NCBI GenBank assembly: GCA_963703075.1
Contig: OY969786.1
Location: forward strand, 3,472,001-3,536,000
Direction: 5' to 3'
From: Korobacter sp963703075
Lineage (GTDB): Bacteria; Acidobacteriota; Terriglobia; Terriglobales; Acidobacteriaceae
Length of the DNA: 64,000 nt
Shown here: positions 24,998 to 34,305 of the stretch, in pieces
Layout: every line of letters begins with the position of its first letter
Numbering within the stretch: position 1 is the stretch's first letter
Program-made: the position numbers and the translations under genes
Notes under the pieces: model-generated
The model's input: the letters and a program-made list of their open reading frames with translations, nothing else
Databases searched by the model: none
Told to the model about the DNA's origin: nothing

Positions 24998-26044
24998 TTA
25001 GGCAGTCTTGGAATATTCGATGAGATGGTCGCTCAAAGGATCATGCACGGGTAAAACTTTCTTCAGGTGTTCGCCGGCGGTGTGCACGTCTTTTCTTACC
25101 TCCTCCGCGGGCCTTTGCGTGATGTCCGTGATCTCTTCGATGGTGAAGCCTTCGATGGTGTACAAGATGAACGCCTCGCGTTGATGGCGGCCCGCCTCGC
25201 GGAGGGTGCGCTCGACGAGGGTAATGATTTCATCCTTAGCGGCCAAGTATTCAGGATTCGCGACCTGGTCGTCCGCGGAGATGCTGCGGGATGAAAGATC
25301 GTCGTCCGTTTGATAGAACTCAAGGATGTTTTCGTCGCTTCCGTTCTCGTTACGCGGACGATCGGGACGTTCCAGCGGAATGTCGTTTCCCCCAGAATCG
25401 CCCTGGGCAAGGCGGTTCAGAGCATCGAGCGCCAACCGGTAAAGCCACGGTTCCAGGCCGATTTTCTGCGGACGCTCGTAGGCGTCGCTCAAAGCATTGC
25501 CGATGGCTTCGCCAATCACCTCATCCACGGTTATCGCTCCTCGGCCGATGCGCTCGTCATTTTCGAGGCTGCGCAGCTCACGTCCGACAAAGCGGCGCAA
25601 ACGCGGGAGATTGGCATTGATATAAGTGCTTACGTCGTCATTGGAGACGCTATCCAGTTTGACCGCCGCGAGTGTCTCTTCAAAGGGCACCTCGCCCTTG
25701 AAGTGACGCAACGAACCGCGTCGCCGGCCCGGGAAGCGGTGATGATTGCGAAGAACGTCCTTATGACTCGTTACTTGCTCGATGAGCGCGTCGAAGGCAG
25801 CGCGGATCGCCATGGCGGGATTGTGATTCGACTCTTCGGAACCTAGAGCAGTAGAGGGCAATTTCAGGTTGAGGGCTACCACAAATCCGGCGCGCGGCGA
25901 GTTTTGCAGCACGCTGCCGTGCAGGCTGACCAGTTCAGGCCGGAATAGCTGCAACCGGCGTTCGAGCTTCTGAAGATGTTGTTGGACGGTTGAATCCACT
26001 TCGGGAGTTTTTTCGAGACCCTTATAACTAATATGAACGATCAT
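24998..26044 (-). CDS. Fusion of HPF/RaiA ribosome-hibernation domain with sigma-70-like domains
   Basis: 348 residues. Residues 1-105 look like an S30AE/HPF domain (MIVHISYKGLEKTPEV, then NPAMAIRAAFDALIEQVTSH), the fold that binds the 30S decoding region in resting ribosomes. Residues about 145-220 resemble sigma-70 region 2 (STYINANLPRLRRFVGREL, EPWLYRLALDALNRLAQ). Residues about 275-335 resemble region 4 with a helix-turn-helix (QREAFILYTIEGFTIEEITD, then ITQRPAEEVRKDV). The segment between is acidic and likely unstructured. The ATG at 26044 has GAGGGTAGG upstream; an ATG at 26056 is the alternative. I know of no characterised protein of this layout. It may be a ribosome-binding protein whose sigma-like part has lost polymerase function, or a growth-state-controlled sigma factor. 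Confidence 0.72.
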   Translation of the reverse strand: MIVHISYKGLEKTPEVDSTVQQHLQKLERRLQLFRPELVSLHGSVLQNSPRAGFVVALNLKLPSTALGSEESNHNPAMAIRAAFDALIEQVTSHKDVLRNHHRFPGRRRGSLRHFKGEVPFEETLAAVKLDSVSNDDVSTYINANLPRLRRFVGRELRSLENDERIGRGAITVDEVIGEAIGNALSDAYERPQKIGLEPWLYRLALDALNRLAQGDSGGNDIPLERPDRPRNENGSDENILEFYQTDDDLSSRSISADDQVANPEYLAAKDEIITLVERTLREAGRHQREAFILYTIEGFTIEEITDITQRPAEEVRKDVHTAGEHLKKVLPVHDPLSDHLIEYSKTA

Positions 26045-26436
26045 GCCTACCCTCATCCCGCTTCTCTGCGATGTGCCGGTATATCGCGTGCAAATCGTGG
26101 AAGGACGCTCGCAAAGGCGTAGATTACGACGCTCACATGGCGAGTGAAAACGGGTCAAGCGGAATGAAAGCCGCTGCGGCCCCTTAGTGCCTCGTGGGCG
26201 AGAATTGTACTCCTACATGAAGAGACGTGAGGCCAGATTCAGCGGTTGTATATCCAGCTTTGGAATGTTGTGCAGAATCAATGAAATCGGGCCGCGACCC
26301 ATACGGCCACCTTAGAAGCAGAGAAGCGAACTTCTACCCGGGCGAGCATCTCTCGCCTGCTCGTCCCCACTCCGGATTGGGGGATTTTAGGGCCGACGCC
26401 TTTAATTTCGAAGAGGAATTCAGGCAGAATATAAGT
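26045..26436. other. 392-base divergent intergenic region
   Basis: Lies between the minus-strand HPF-sigma gene and the plus-strand DUF1801 gene. It holds one short hairpin, GGCGAG-catct-CTCGCC (26341-26357), and no gene or clear sigma-70 promoter. In-frame codons upstream of 26437 have no family resemblance. Confidence 0.5.
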
Positions 26437-26862
26437 ATGGCAACCGCGAACCCGTCCAAAATGATTGATGAATACATTGCAGACCTTACGGACTGGCGGG
26501 GCAAAGTTCTTACCAACCTTCGCAAGGTCATTCACGCCGCCGATCCTGCGATCATCGAGGAATGGAAATGGATGGGCAGTCCGTGCTGGTCGCACGATGG
26601 ACTGATCTGCGTGGCCAACGCGCATAAGGAAAAGGTGAAAGTGACCTTCGCCCAGGGAGCGAGCCTCGAGGATCCGGACAAAGTGTTCAATGCCGGCCTT
26701 GACGGCAATCGATGGCGGGCGATTGATCTTTACGAAGGTGACAAAGTGAATGAGCGCGGGCTGAAAAATCTCATCCGGTCGGCCGTAGCCTTCAACGGTA
26801 TAAAGCCGAAGAAAACCATGGCGGGTGCTCGGGCTGCCGGGCCTAAAGCCCACAAAAAATAG
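26437..26862 (+). CDS. DUF1801 / YdhG-like protein
   Basis: 141-residue cytoplasmic protein of the DUF1801 (YdhG, iron-chaperone-like fold) family. Typical features are IDEYIADLTDWRGKVLTNLR at the N-terminus, IIEEWKWMGSPCWSHDGLIC in the centre and KVKVTFAQGASLEDP. A lysine-rich tail (GPKAHKK) ends the protein. No biochemical role is established for the family. The ATG at 26437 starts exactly at the family N-terminus; only a weak AAGAGG precedes it at a distance. Confidence 0.72.
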   Translation: MATANPSKMIDEYIADLTDWRGKVLTNLRKVIHAADPAIIEEWKWMGSPCWSHDGLICVANAHKEKVKVTFAQGASLEDPDKVFNAGLDGNRWRAIDLYEGDKVNERGLKNLIRSAVAFNGIKPKKTMAGARAAGPKAHKK

Positions 26863-26963
26863 GCATCGCCCTGGACGGGCGCTGCCCTGACGCGCAGATC
26901 GGGCCGGGGATCTACATCTTCTCTGGTAGTAAGCGGCGGGCGATATAGAATTCAGAGCACCGC

Positions 26964-29276
26964 ATGCGGCGCGTTCTTCTCTTATTTTGTCTCTGGAGTC
27001 TCTCGCTTTTCGCGCAGAACGAGAATGGTGAGCTGCGCCTGAAGGTGACGGACGCGAAGGGCCTGGGGCTGCGCAGCTCGATCGAGCTAACCAGTTCGGC
27101 AAATCAATTCCAAGCCAACTATGTGACCGATGATGCGGGCGTCCTGGCCATTCCGCGGCTGCCCTTTGGCGTCTACAACCTGCGGATTGTTCGCAAGGGA
27201 TTTGCGCCGCTCGTGCAGTCGGTAGAAATCCGTTCCGCCATCCCACGCGAAATCGCGGCCACGATGAGGATTCAGCCGCTCAATAGCACGGTGACGGTCA
27301 CGGAAGAAGACACGCTGATCGATCCGCACCGGGTGGGGACGGTGGAACGCATTGGTCCGGCTACCATCGCGGCTCGCGAGAGCTCGCTGCCCGGACGTTC
27401 GGTGGAAGACTTGATCAACACGGAACCGGGTTGGCTTTTCGAAGGCAATGCCGTGCTCCACCCGCGCGGATCGGAGTACCAGACACAACTCGTGGTGGAT
27501 GGAATTCCACTCACCGAGAACCGCTCGCCGGGGCTCGGTCCGGCGATTGACGTGGACGACATCCAGTCGATGAGCGTGTACACCGCCGACTTTCCGGCGG
27601 AATACGGACGCAAGCTGGGTGGAGTGATTGAGATCAACACCGCGCGCGATCCACGCCCAGGCTTGCACGGGAAAGTGGATCTGTCGGGTGGGGGCTTCAA
27701 CACACGCGACGGGTACGCGCAGCTCCAGTACGGCTGGGGAGCCAACACGCTGACCGTGAGCGCGAATGGCGGTGCGACCGACTGGTACCTCAATCCTCCC
27801 GTTCTGCAGGACTACACCAACACCGGGACGGTCAGCGACTTCGCGATGCACTTCGAGCGCGACCTCGACACCAATAACCGGATTGGGCTGAGCGTGCGCC
27901 ATGAGCAATCGCGCTTCGAGGTGCCCAACGAGCAAGTGCAGGAAGCGGCCGGGCAACGCCAGGACCGCGGCAATGACGAGACGATTGGCTTGCTTACCTA
28001 CCAGCACGTTTTCAACGCGAACCTTCTCGGTGACCTTCGGGTGATGGCGCGCAGCCTTGACGCCGATCTTTCTTCGAACCCGGAATCGACGCCGATAATC
28101 GCGGGGCAGAGCCGCGGATTCAACGAGCAATACGGCAAAGCCGCGGTCTCCTATCATCACGGCATTCATGAGTGGAAGGCGGGAGTGGAAGCCGACTTCG
28201 GGACCGTCGACGAGCGCTTCGCGTACCAGATCACCGACCCCACGCAGTTTGATCCGGGGACACCAGCGAGCTTTCAATTCGCCGCTTCCTCGCCCGATCG
28301 CGAACAAGCGGCATTTGTGCAGGACACATTGCGGCTGGGCTCCTGGACGGCGAACCTCGGGCTGCGCTGGGACCATTACGATCTACTGGTGGGCCAGAAT
28401 GCGGTTAGTCCGCGGATTGGGGTTGCCCGTTACATTCAGCCGCTGGGAGTGGTGGTGCACGCCGCATACGACCGCATCTTCCAAACGCCGGCGATGGAAA
28501 ATCTGTTGCTCTCCAGCTCGGTGCAGATCGCGGCGCTCAACCCGGAGGTGCTTCGCCTTCCGGTGAAGCCTTCCCTCGGGAACGACTACGAGGTCGGCGC
28601 CACCAAGGAGATTGCGAGCGCGTTGCGCGCCGACATCAACTACTTCCGTCGAACGGCGAATAACTTTGCCGACGACGATCTGCTGTTGAACACATCCGTC
28701 AGTTTTCCCATCGCGTTTCGCAAGGCGAGTATTTACGGCGCTGAGGCAAAGCTCGACTTACCGGAGTGGAAGCGCCTTTCCGGATCGGCGAGCTACTCCT
28801 ACATGGTGGGCACCGCCTACCTGCCGGTGACGGGGGGCTTGTTTCTCGGGGCCGACGCGACGAATGCGCTGAGCCAACTGAGCGGAAGATTCCCAATCAG
28901 CCAGGACCAGCGCAACACGGTGCGGACGCGATTCCGCTACGAGTTCACCTCGCGGCTGTGGGCCGCGCTGGGGGCGGAGTATGGCAGTGGCCTGCCCGTA
29001 GAGTTCGACGGGTCACCGGCGGACGCGATCGCGCAATACGGGCAGCAGATTGTGGATCGGGTGAACTTCGAACGCGGCCGGGTGCGGCCCAACCTCTCGA
29101 TCGATGCCTCGGCGGCGGCCGAGTTGTGGAAGCACGAGAAGAAAACCCTCCGCCTGCAAGGCGACGTGGAGAACTTGAACAACCGGCTGAACCTCATCAA
29201 CTTCGCTGGATTGTTTTCGGGGAACACGGTCGCTCCGACACGGAGCTATCACGTCCGGCTTTCCCTTTCTTTCTGA
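26964..29276 (+). CDS. TonB-dependent outer-membrane receptor with carboxypeptidase-regulatory-like N-domain
   Basis: 770 residues. A signal peptide (MRRVLLLFCLWSLSLFAQ) is followed by a beta-sandwich CarboxypepD_reg-like domain (residues 20-110), a plug domain with LVVDGIPLTENRSPGLGPAI and PAEYGRKLGGVIEINTA (about 125-240), and a beta-barrel ending in YHVRLSLSF, the C-terminal aromatic signature of outer-membrane proteins. This layout is abundant in Acidobacteriota and serves ligand uptake powered by TonB-ExbBD. The ligand is unknown and no metabolic genes lie beside it. A TonB-type protein is encoded at 35480. It shares a bidirectional terminator with korB downstream. Confidence 0.87.
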   Translation: MRRVLLLFCLWSLSLFAQNENGELRLKVTDAKGLGLRSSIELTSSANQFQANYVTDDAGVLAIPRLPFGVYNLRIVRKGFAPLVQSVEIRSAIPREIAATMRIQPLNSTVTVTEEDTLIDPHRVGTVERIGPATIAARESSLPGRSVEDLINTEPGWLFEGNAVLHPRGSEYQTQLVVDGIPLTENRSPGLGPAIDVDDIQSMSVYTADFPAEYGRKLGGVIEINTARDPRPGLHGKVDLSGGGFNTRDGYAQLQYGWGANTLTVSANGGATDWYLNPPVLQDYTNTGTVSDFAMHFERDLDTNNRIGLSVRHEQSRFEVPNEQVQEAAGQRQDRGNDETIGLLTYQHVFNANLLGDLRVMARSLDADLSSNPESTPIIAGQSRGFNEQYGKAAVSYHHGIHEWKAGVEADFGTVDERFAYQITDPTQFDPGTPASFQFAASSPDREQAAFVQDTLRLGSWTANLGLRWDHYDLLVGQNAVSPRIGVARYIQPLGVVVHAAYDRIFQTPAMENLLLSSSVQIAALNPEVLRLPVKPSLGNDYEVGATKEIASALRADINYFRRTANNFADDDLLLNTSVSFPIAFRKASIYGAEAKLDLPEWKRLSGSASYSYMVGTAYLPVTGGLFLGADATNALSQLSGRFPISQDQRNTVRTRFRYEFTSRLWAALGAEYGSGLPVEFDGSPADAIAQYGQQIVDRVNFERGRVRPNLSIDASAAAELWKHEKKTLRLQGDVENLNNRLNLINFAGLFSGNTVAPTRSYHVRLSLSF

Positions 29277-29284
29277 CAAAACAA

Positions 29285-29307
29285 AAAGCCCTCGGCTTGA
29301 GGGCTTT
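29285..29307. terminator. Bidirectional terminator between TonB receptor gene and korB
   Basis: AAAGCCCTC (29285-29293), loop GGCTT, GAGGGCTTT (29299-29307). On the minus strand it is followed by a T-rich run (TTTTTGT), serving korAB; on the plus strand the T-run is short. Confidence 0.8.
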
Positions 29308-29323
29308 CGTAGCAGAGCTGCGA

Positions 29324-30364
29324 TCAGCGATATTCGTCCATCACCGTGTCGAGCACGTTCTTAGGCGGCCGCAGCGAAGATTCCGGCAAAGCCGACAGAG
29401 GCATGTCCGTCATATTGAGCAACTCGAGGAAGGTCGGAGCTTCCGGGTTGACATAAAAAACTCCGGTCAGGATTTCGTTTGCCTTGTGTCCGTCCATGAT
29501 TCGCTTAACGGCGTTGCTTTTGTCGGTCGGATCGTATTCCTGTTCCAACTTGCGCAGGAGCAGTTGCGACCCATCGTGCATGGTGACGCTGGTGGTCGAA
29601 CCCTCGTCGTAGTCGACATCAATCTCTTCGAAGTAAGGTACAAAGTTCAGATCGTGCAGCGGCTCTTCGTGGTCCTTCATGAACTTGTAGGACTTGGTGG
29701 AACCTTCGTGATCGTTGAATGTGACGCAGGGTGAAATCACATCGAGCATGGCCGTGCCCTTGTGGGAGATGGCCGCCTTCAGCATGGTGTGCAACTGGCG
29801 CTTGTCGCCGCTGAACGAGCGGCCCACGAAGGTCGCGCCCATCATGATTGCCAGGGCGCAGGTGTCGACCGGGGGAAGATCATTGATGACGCCGGTCTTG
29901 AGTTTGGAACCGAGATCGGCGGTGGCGGAGAACTGGCCCTTGGTCAGACCGTACACACCGTTGTCTTCGATGATGTAAATCATCGGAATATTGCGGCGCA
30001 TGAGGTGAACGAACTGGCCCATACCGATCGAAGCGGTGTCGCCGTCGCCGGATATGCCGATCGCCATCATCTTCTGGTTTGCCAGCACTGCGCCGGTGGT
30101 GACAGAGGGCATGCGTCCGTGCACCGAATTAAAGCTGAACGAGCGCGACATGAAATAGGCGGGCGTTTTTGACGAGCAGCCGATACCGCTCATCTTGATG
30201 ACGTTTTCCGGCTCAACCGCCATCTCGTACATGGCATCGAGAATGCGTTCCGAGATCGCGTTGTGTCCACAGCCGGCGCAGAGCGTGGTCTTACCGCCGC
30301 GGTAATCCAGCACGGTGAGGCCGATGTGGTTCGTCTTGGGCGGCGGACTGGTTGTGGTTGCCAT
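29324..30364 (-). CDS. korB: 2-oxoacid:ferredoxin oxidoreductase beta subunit (KorB-type)
   Basis: Thiamine-diphosphate-binding subunit of a ferredoxin-dependent 2-oxoglutarate (or other 2-oxoacid) oxidoreductase. TLCAGCGHNAI supplies a conserved cysteine pair, ISGDGDTASIGMGQFVHLMR is the ThDP/Mg motif, and EDNGVYGLTKGQFSAT is the usual KorB block. At 346 residues it fits the family. Its ATG overlaps the korA stop by one base (TAATG), so the subunits are coupled. The pair can run the oxidative TCA step from 2-oxoglutarate to succinyl-CoA, or the reverse carboxylation; specificity for 2-oxoglutarate is inferred from the KorA type. Confidence 0.9.
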   Translation of the reverse strand: MATTTSPPPKTNHIGLTVLDYRGGKTTLCAGCGHNAISERILDAMYEMAVEPENVIKMSGIGCSSKTPAYFMSRSFSFNSVHGRMPSVTTGAVLANQKMMAIGISGDGDTASIGMGQFVHLMRRNIPMIYIIEDNGVYGLTKGQFSATADLGSKLKTGVINDLPPVDTCALAIMMGATFVGRSFSGDKRQLHTMLKAAISHKGTAMLDVISPCVTFNDHEGSTKSYKFMKDHEEPLHDLNFVPYFEEIDVDYDEGSTTSVTMHDGSQLLLRKLEQEYDPTDKSNAVKRIMDGHKANEILTGVFYVNPEAPTFLELLNMTDMPLSALPESSLRPPKNVLDTVMDEYR

Positions 30365-32196
30365 TATTTCACCTCTTCTTGCGCCAGGATTGCTTCCGTC
30401 ACTGTGCGCGCGTCCAGCGGCAGCCCGTTGTAGTGGCGGACGCTGCGCAGTTTCGTCACGTGTTCCGGCTTGAGATCGAGCTTGAGCAAATCGAACATCT
30501 GGTGGTCGCGATTCTGGTCGACCACGTACACGCGATCGTGACGGGCAATGAAATCGTGAACTTCCTCGCCGAAAGGAAATCCGCGGAGCCGCAGGTAGTC
30601 GACGCCGACACCGTATTCCTTCAACAACTGCGACAGGCTCTCGATCAGGGCGTGGTGTGAAGTGCCGTATGCGATGATGCCGACCTTGCCGCCATCCTGC
30701 ACGACTTCCGCCGGGGGAACCATCTTGCGGGCGGTAGCGAACTTGCGCGCCAGGCGATCCATGTTGTTGACGTAGTCGTCCGGCCGCTCGGTGTACTGGG
30801 CTTTCTCATTGTGGCCGCTGCCACGCGCGAACCACGCTGCCTGCGGATGCTTGGTGCCGGGCGTGGTGCGATAGGGAATACCGTCGCCATCCACATCTTT
30901 ATAACGAGCGAAGCCGCCGGTTCGGGCGAGTTCTTCGTCGGAGAGGACCTTGCCACGCTGCAACTTCTTCTCGGGATACTTAAACGGCTCGCTCATCCAG
31001 TTATTCATGCCGAGGTCGAGGTCGCTCATCACGAACACCGGCGTCTGCAGCATCTCGGCCAAGTCGAAGGCGGTCCCTGCGAATTCGAAACACTCGGCAA
31101 CGCTGCAGGGGAAGAGCATGGGATGGCGGGCATCGCCATGCGAGAGGTTCGCGACCTTCATGATGTCGCCCTGCGAGGTACGCGTGGGAAGACCGGTGGA
31201 GGGACCGACCCGCTGGACATCCCAAATCACGGCGGGCACTTCGACGTAATAGCCGAGGCCGGTGAACTCAGCCATCAGGCTTATGCCGGGGCCAGCGGTG
31301 GCAGTCATCGAACGGGCACCCATCCATCCGGCGCCAAGCACCATGCCGATGGCGGCAAGTTCGTCTTCCGCCTGCACGATGGCGAAGGTCGCCTTGCCAT
31401 CGGGACCGATGCGATGCTCTTTCATGTACTCGATAAGATTTTCGACCAGCGAGGACGAAGGGGTAATCGGGTACCAGGTGACCACACTCACGCCGGCGAA
31501 CATCGCGCCCAGCGCGGCGGCGGCGTTGCCGTCGATGATGATCTGGCCTTCGGTTTTGTTCAGCCGCTCGATGCGATATGGATCCTGCTTGGTCAGCGAG
31601 GTGGCGGCGTAGTCGAAGCCGGCCTGGGCAGCATTCCAATTGAGTTCCGCGGCTTTCACCTTGCTGGCAAACTGCCTGCGGATGGCCTTCTCGACTTCTT
31701 TCATGTCGAGGCCGATCAACTGGGCAACCACTCCAACGTAGATCATGTTCTTGACGAGTTTGCGGAGCTTTGCCTCTTTGCAAACGTCGGCTACGATCTT
31801 GTCGAAGGCGACGGCGTAAAAGGTGACGTCGCTGCGCAGCTCATGCAGTTTCAGGGGCTCGTCATAGAGCACGACCGCACCCGGCTCAAGGGTCATCACG
31901 TCGTCCTTGGCCGTTTCCGGATTCATGGCGACGACGAAATCGATTTCCTTTTTGCGCGCGACGAACCCATCCTTGCTGGCGCGAATGGTGTACCAAGTCG
32001 GCAGGCCGGCAATATTGGATGGAAAAAGGTTTTTGCCGGAGACGGGGACGCCCATCTGGAAGATGGTGCGAAGTAAAACCGTGTTCGCCGACTGCGAACC
32101 CGAACCGTTGACCGTCGCCACCTGGATACTGAAATCGTTGACGACCGGTGTCCGCTGCGCGTCGAGTGGCGGCGCAGCTACTTCTGTTGTTGCCAT
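30364..32196 (-). CDS. korA: 2-oxoacid:ferredoxin oxidoreductase alpha subunit with fused gamma domain (KorA-type)
   Basis: 610 residues combining an N-terminal gamma (POR/KOR) domain (about 20-190; GSGSQSANTVLLRTIFQMG, SNIAGLPTWYTIRAS) with the alpha pyrimidine-binding domain (from about 215; GNAAAALGAMFAGVSVVTWY and PITPSSSLVENLIEYM). This fusion is typical of two-subunit KorAB enzymes in aerobes. No ferredoxin subunit is encoded beside it, so an external ferredoxin is needed. AAAGGA precedes the ATG at 32196 and a perfect TATAAT lies 41 bases upstream. korB follows with a one-base overlap. Confidence 0.9.
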   Translation of the reverse strand: MATTEVAAPPLDAQRTPVVNDFSIQVATVNGSGSQSANTVLLRTIFQMGVPVSGKNLFPSNIAGLPTWYTIRASKDGFVARKKEIDFVVAMNPETAKDDVMTLEPGAVVLYDEPLKLHELRSDVTFYAVAFDKIVADVCKEAKLRKLVKNMIYVGVVAQLIGLDMKEVEKAIRRQFASKVKAAELNWNAAQAGFDYAATSLTKQDPYRIERLNKTEGQIIIDGNAAAALGAMFAGVSVVTWYPITPSSSLVENLIEYMKEHRIGPDGKATFAIVQAEDELAAIGMVLGAGWMGARSMTATAGPGISLMAEFTGLGYYVEVPAVIWDVQRVGPSTGLPTRTSQGDIMKVANLSHGDARHPMLFPCSVAECFEFAGTAFDLAEMLQTPVFVMSDLDLGMNNWMSEPFKYPEKKLQRGKVLSDEELARTGGFARYKDVDGDGIPYRTTPGTKHPQAAWFARGSGHNEKAQYTERPDDYVNNMDRLARKFATARKMVPPAEVVQDGGKVGIIAYGTSHHALIESLSQLLKEYGVGVDYLRLRGFPFGEEVHDFIARHDRVYVVDQNRDHQMFDLLKLDLKPEHVTKLRSVRHYNGLPLDARTVTEAILAQEEVK

Positions 32197-32236
32197 GTAG
32201 TTCCTTTACCGTGTAACCCCACTGCGGGATAGTCCA

Positions 32237-32242
32237 ATTATA
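32237..32242 (-). promoter_or_regulatory. -10 box of the korAB promoter
   Basis: TATAAT on the minus strand, 41 bases before the korA start. No good -35 is found at 16-18 bases, so the promoter may depend on an activator. Confidence 0.45.
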
Positions 32243-32327
32243 CGGCGGAAGGGAGTGAGGGGTTACGGAACGGAAGGGAATGGGAAGAGTTGCTCGCTGA
32301 GCGGCGAAATACACGACTAAACAGGAG

Positions 32328-34013
32328 TTAGCCGTTGGCCTTGAGCATTTGCTCGGCATGCTTGAGCGAGGTTTCGGTGAGCTTGGCGCCACTGAGCATG
32401 CGGGCGATTTCCTCGGTCTGATCGTCGTGATCGAGCGGGCGGACCGTCGTTTTGGTGCGTCCGGAGGATTCCTTCTTTTCGATGAGGTAATGGTGATCGG
32501 CGAAGGATGCGATCTGCGGCAGGTGGGTGATGCACAGAACTTGCTTGGTTTTAGAAAGCGTTTTGAGCTTCTTGCCAACGGCTTCAGCGGCACGGCCCCC
32601 AATGCCGGCATCGATTTCGTCGAAGACGAGGGTGCGCTGGTGCGCGGGATCTTTTTTGCTGCGGCTCTTCCCTGCCTCGACGCTGGCCTTCAAGGCGAGC
32701 ATGACGCGCGACAGTTCGCCGCCGGAGGCGATCTGTTCCACGGGGCCGAGCGGTTCGCCCGGATTGGCGGAGATCATGTACGCGACCTGGTCGAAGCCGC
32801 TGGATGTCCAGTTCGATTCTTCGTCGGTTCCGCCGATTTCAATCTTGAAGCGAGCCTTCATCGCCAGATCGTTGATCTCGGCCTCGACGGTTTTCTCCAG
32901 CTTCCTGGCGGCTTCAAAGCGACGGCGCGAAAGCGAACGCGCTGCCTCGAGATAGTGCTCTGCTGCCGCTGCGAGCTGTTTCTTGAGCACGCGCAGCACC
33001 TCGTCCTTGTTCTCCATCTCGTTCAACTTGCGCGCAAGGTCCTCGCCGTAGGCGATGACTTCGTCGAGCGCCTTCCCGTACTTCCGCTTCAGACGGTCTA
33101 TCAGGGCGAGACGGTCCTCGACTTCCGCCAAACGCTCCGGGGAGGACTGGATACTGGCAGCGTAATCGCGCAGCGAAGTGCCGATGTCTTCGGCGGTGAT
33201 GCGCGCCGACTCGAGGGCGGCCGCCTGATCACGGAACCTGTCGTCGAATCGCGCCAAGTCTTCCATTTGGCGGGCGGCGGCGCGCAACTGCTCGGAAGCG
33301 GAACCTTCGGCTTCATACAGGTGATCGAAGACGCTCATGGCCGCGGCATAGATGCGCTCGGAATTCGCGAGCACGCGCTTCTCGGTTTCGAGAGCCTCGT
33401 CTTCACCGGGCTTCAAGTCTGCCTGTTCAATCTCCTCGCGCTGGAACTTCCATAAATCGAGAAGGCGCAGGCGGTCCTGTTCGTCGCGCTCGAGATCGGC
33501 GATGCGGGCCGCTACTTCGCGCCACTTGGCGTGGGCTTCGGCTGTGGCACTCACATCCAAGCCAGCGTAGGCATCGAGCAGCCCCAGTCGGGACGCTGGA
33601 TCGAAGCCGAGCACGGCCTCATTCTGCGCGTGAATGACGGCCAGGTGGGGCGCCAGTTGTTTCAGGACACCGACGGTCGCAGGTTGATTATTGATGAAGA
33701 CGCGGCCGCGGCCGTTGGCGGTGATTTCGCGGCGAAGAATGATCTGGTCGCCCTCGGACTCGATGCCATTCTGTTCCAGCACAGCTGCGGTTCCCGCTGC
33801 CTCTGCCTCAAAGACGGCGGCGACCACGGCCTTGTCAGTGCCATGGCGAATGACGTCGGCGGAAGCCTTATCGCCGAGCAGCAAAGTCAAAGCATCGATG
33901 AGGATCGACTTGCCCGCGCCGGTTTCGCCGGTCAACAGGTTCAGGCCGGGAGCGAATTCCACGACCACGTTATCGATGACGGCGTAGTTCTCGACCCGCA
34001 GTTCCAATAGCAC
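32328..34013 (-). CDS. recN: DNA repair protein RecN
   Basis: SMC-like ATPase used in double-strand-break repair. Walker A GETGAGKS lies near residue 30, a long coiled-coil-like middle (about 155-365) follows, then the ABC signature SGGELSRVMLALK and Walker B LVFDEIDAGIGG. The GTG at 34013 starts the protein at LLELRVENYAVIDNV, the conserved RecN N-terminus, with AGGA upstream, giving 561 residues (553 in E. coli); longer in-frame starts are not homologous. A TTTC-N7-TTTC direct repeat about 90 bases upstream matches one at the lexA promoter, suggesting SOS control. Confidence 0.94.
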   Translation of the reverse strand: MLLELRVENYAVIDNVVVEFAPGLNLLTGETGAGKSILIDALTLLLGDKASADVIRHGTDKAVVAAVFEAEAAGTAAVLEQNGIESEGDQIILRREITANGRGRVFINNQPATVGVLKQLAPHLAVIHAQNEAVLGFDPASRLGLLDAYAGLDVSATAEAHAKWREVAARIADLERDEQDRLRLLDLWKFQREEIEQADLKPGEDEALETEKRVLANSERIYAAAMSVFDHLYEAEGSASEQLRAAARQMEDLARFDDRFRDQAAALESARITAEDIGTSLRDYAASIQSSPERLAEVEDRLALIDRLKRKYGKALDEVIAYGEDLARKLNEMENKDEVLRVLKKQLAAAAEHYLEAARSLSRRRFEAARKLEKTVEAEINDLAMKARFKIEIGGTDEESNWTSSGFDQVAYMISANPGEPLGPVEQIASGGELSRVMLALKASVEAGKSRSKKDPAHQRTLVFDEIDAGIGGRAAEAVGKKLKTLSKTKQVLCITHLPQIASFADHHYLIEKKESSGRTKTTVRPLDHDDQTEEIARMLSGAKLTETSLKHAEQMLKANG

Positions 34014-34102
34014 GTGAGGATCCTGATGGCAGTGGTTTCTCGCGCAGGATAGCACGAATCCCGGGCATTTACCGGAGCCGGACGTACCATGAACGTCCAC
34101 AG

Positions 34103-34117
34103 GAAATCGCGAGGAAA
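34103..34117 (-). promoter_or_regulatory. Candidate LexA box upstream of recN
   Basis: On the minus strand TTTC-CTCGCGA-TTTC forms a direct repeat of period 11 inside the recN upstream region. The same spacing and TTTC half-site occurs at the lexA promoter (56372-56386). Binding by LexA is inferred from this coincidence. Confidence 0.4.
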
Positions 34118-34153
34118 CACGCGCCTAAGCCGATGTTTCGCCGTCGAACTGAA

Positions 34154-34159
34154 TATAAT
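34154..34159 (+). promoter_or_regulatory. -10 box of the tol operon promoter
   Basis: Perfect TATAAT, 195 bases before the tolQ ATG; no clear -35. Transcription from here would give a long structured 5' leader. Confidence 0.45.
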
Positions 34160-34180
34160 AAGAGGCACGCATCCACGGAT

Positions 34181-34305
34181 GTGAGAGTCTGGCAGTAGGA
34201 CGGTTCCCGCAGGCGGCCGTGAGGCCCACTGCATTTGTTCACCCGGGGTCCCCGGCGAGCCTGAAGTGGGCTGGTTGGGGGGATCATTGGGCCTCAGCGG
34301 CTCAC
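34181..34305 (+). promoter_or_regulatory. Structured tolQ leader with mutually exclusive stems
   Basis: TGAGGCCCA (34220-34228) can pair over 9 bp with TGGGCCTCA (34288-34296), or its overlapping part GCCCACT (34224-34230) can pair with AGTGGGC (34265-34271). An outer GTGAG (34181-34185) with CTCAC (34301-34305) closes the region. It may be a bistable leader or a separate small RNA; no known riboswitch class was recognised. Confidence 0.35.

Noticed and set aside
27087..28376. 429-codon minus-strand open frame inside the TonB receptor gene
   Set aside because: Arg/His-rich translation typical of an antisense shadow in GC-rich DNA; the receptor frame is clearly real.
30811..32076. 421-codon plus-strand open frame opposite korA
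   Set aside because: Composition mirrors the codon pattern of korA; no family motif or ribosome binding site, and korA is unambiguous on the other strand.
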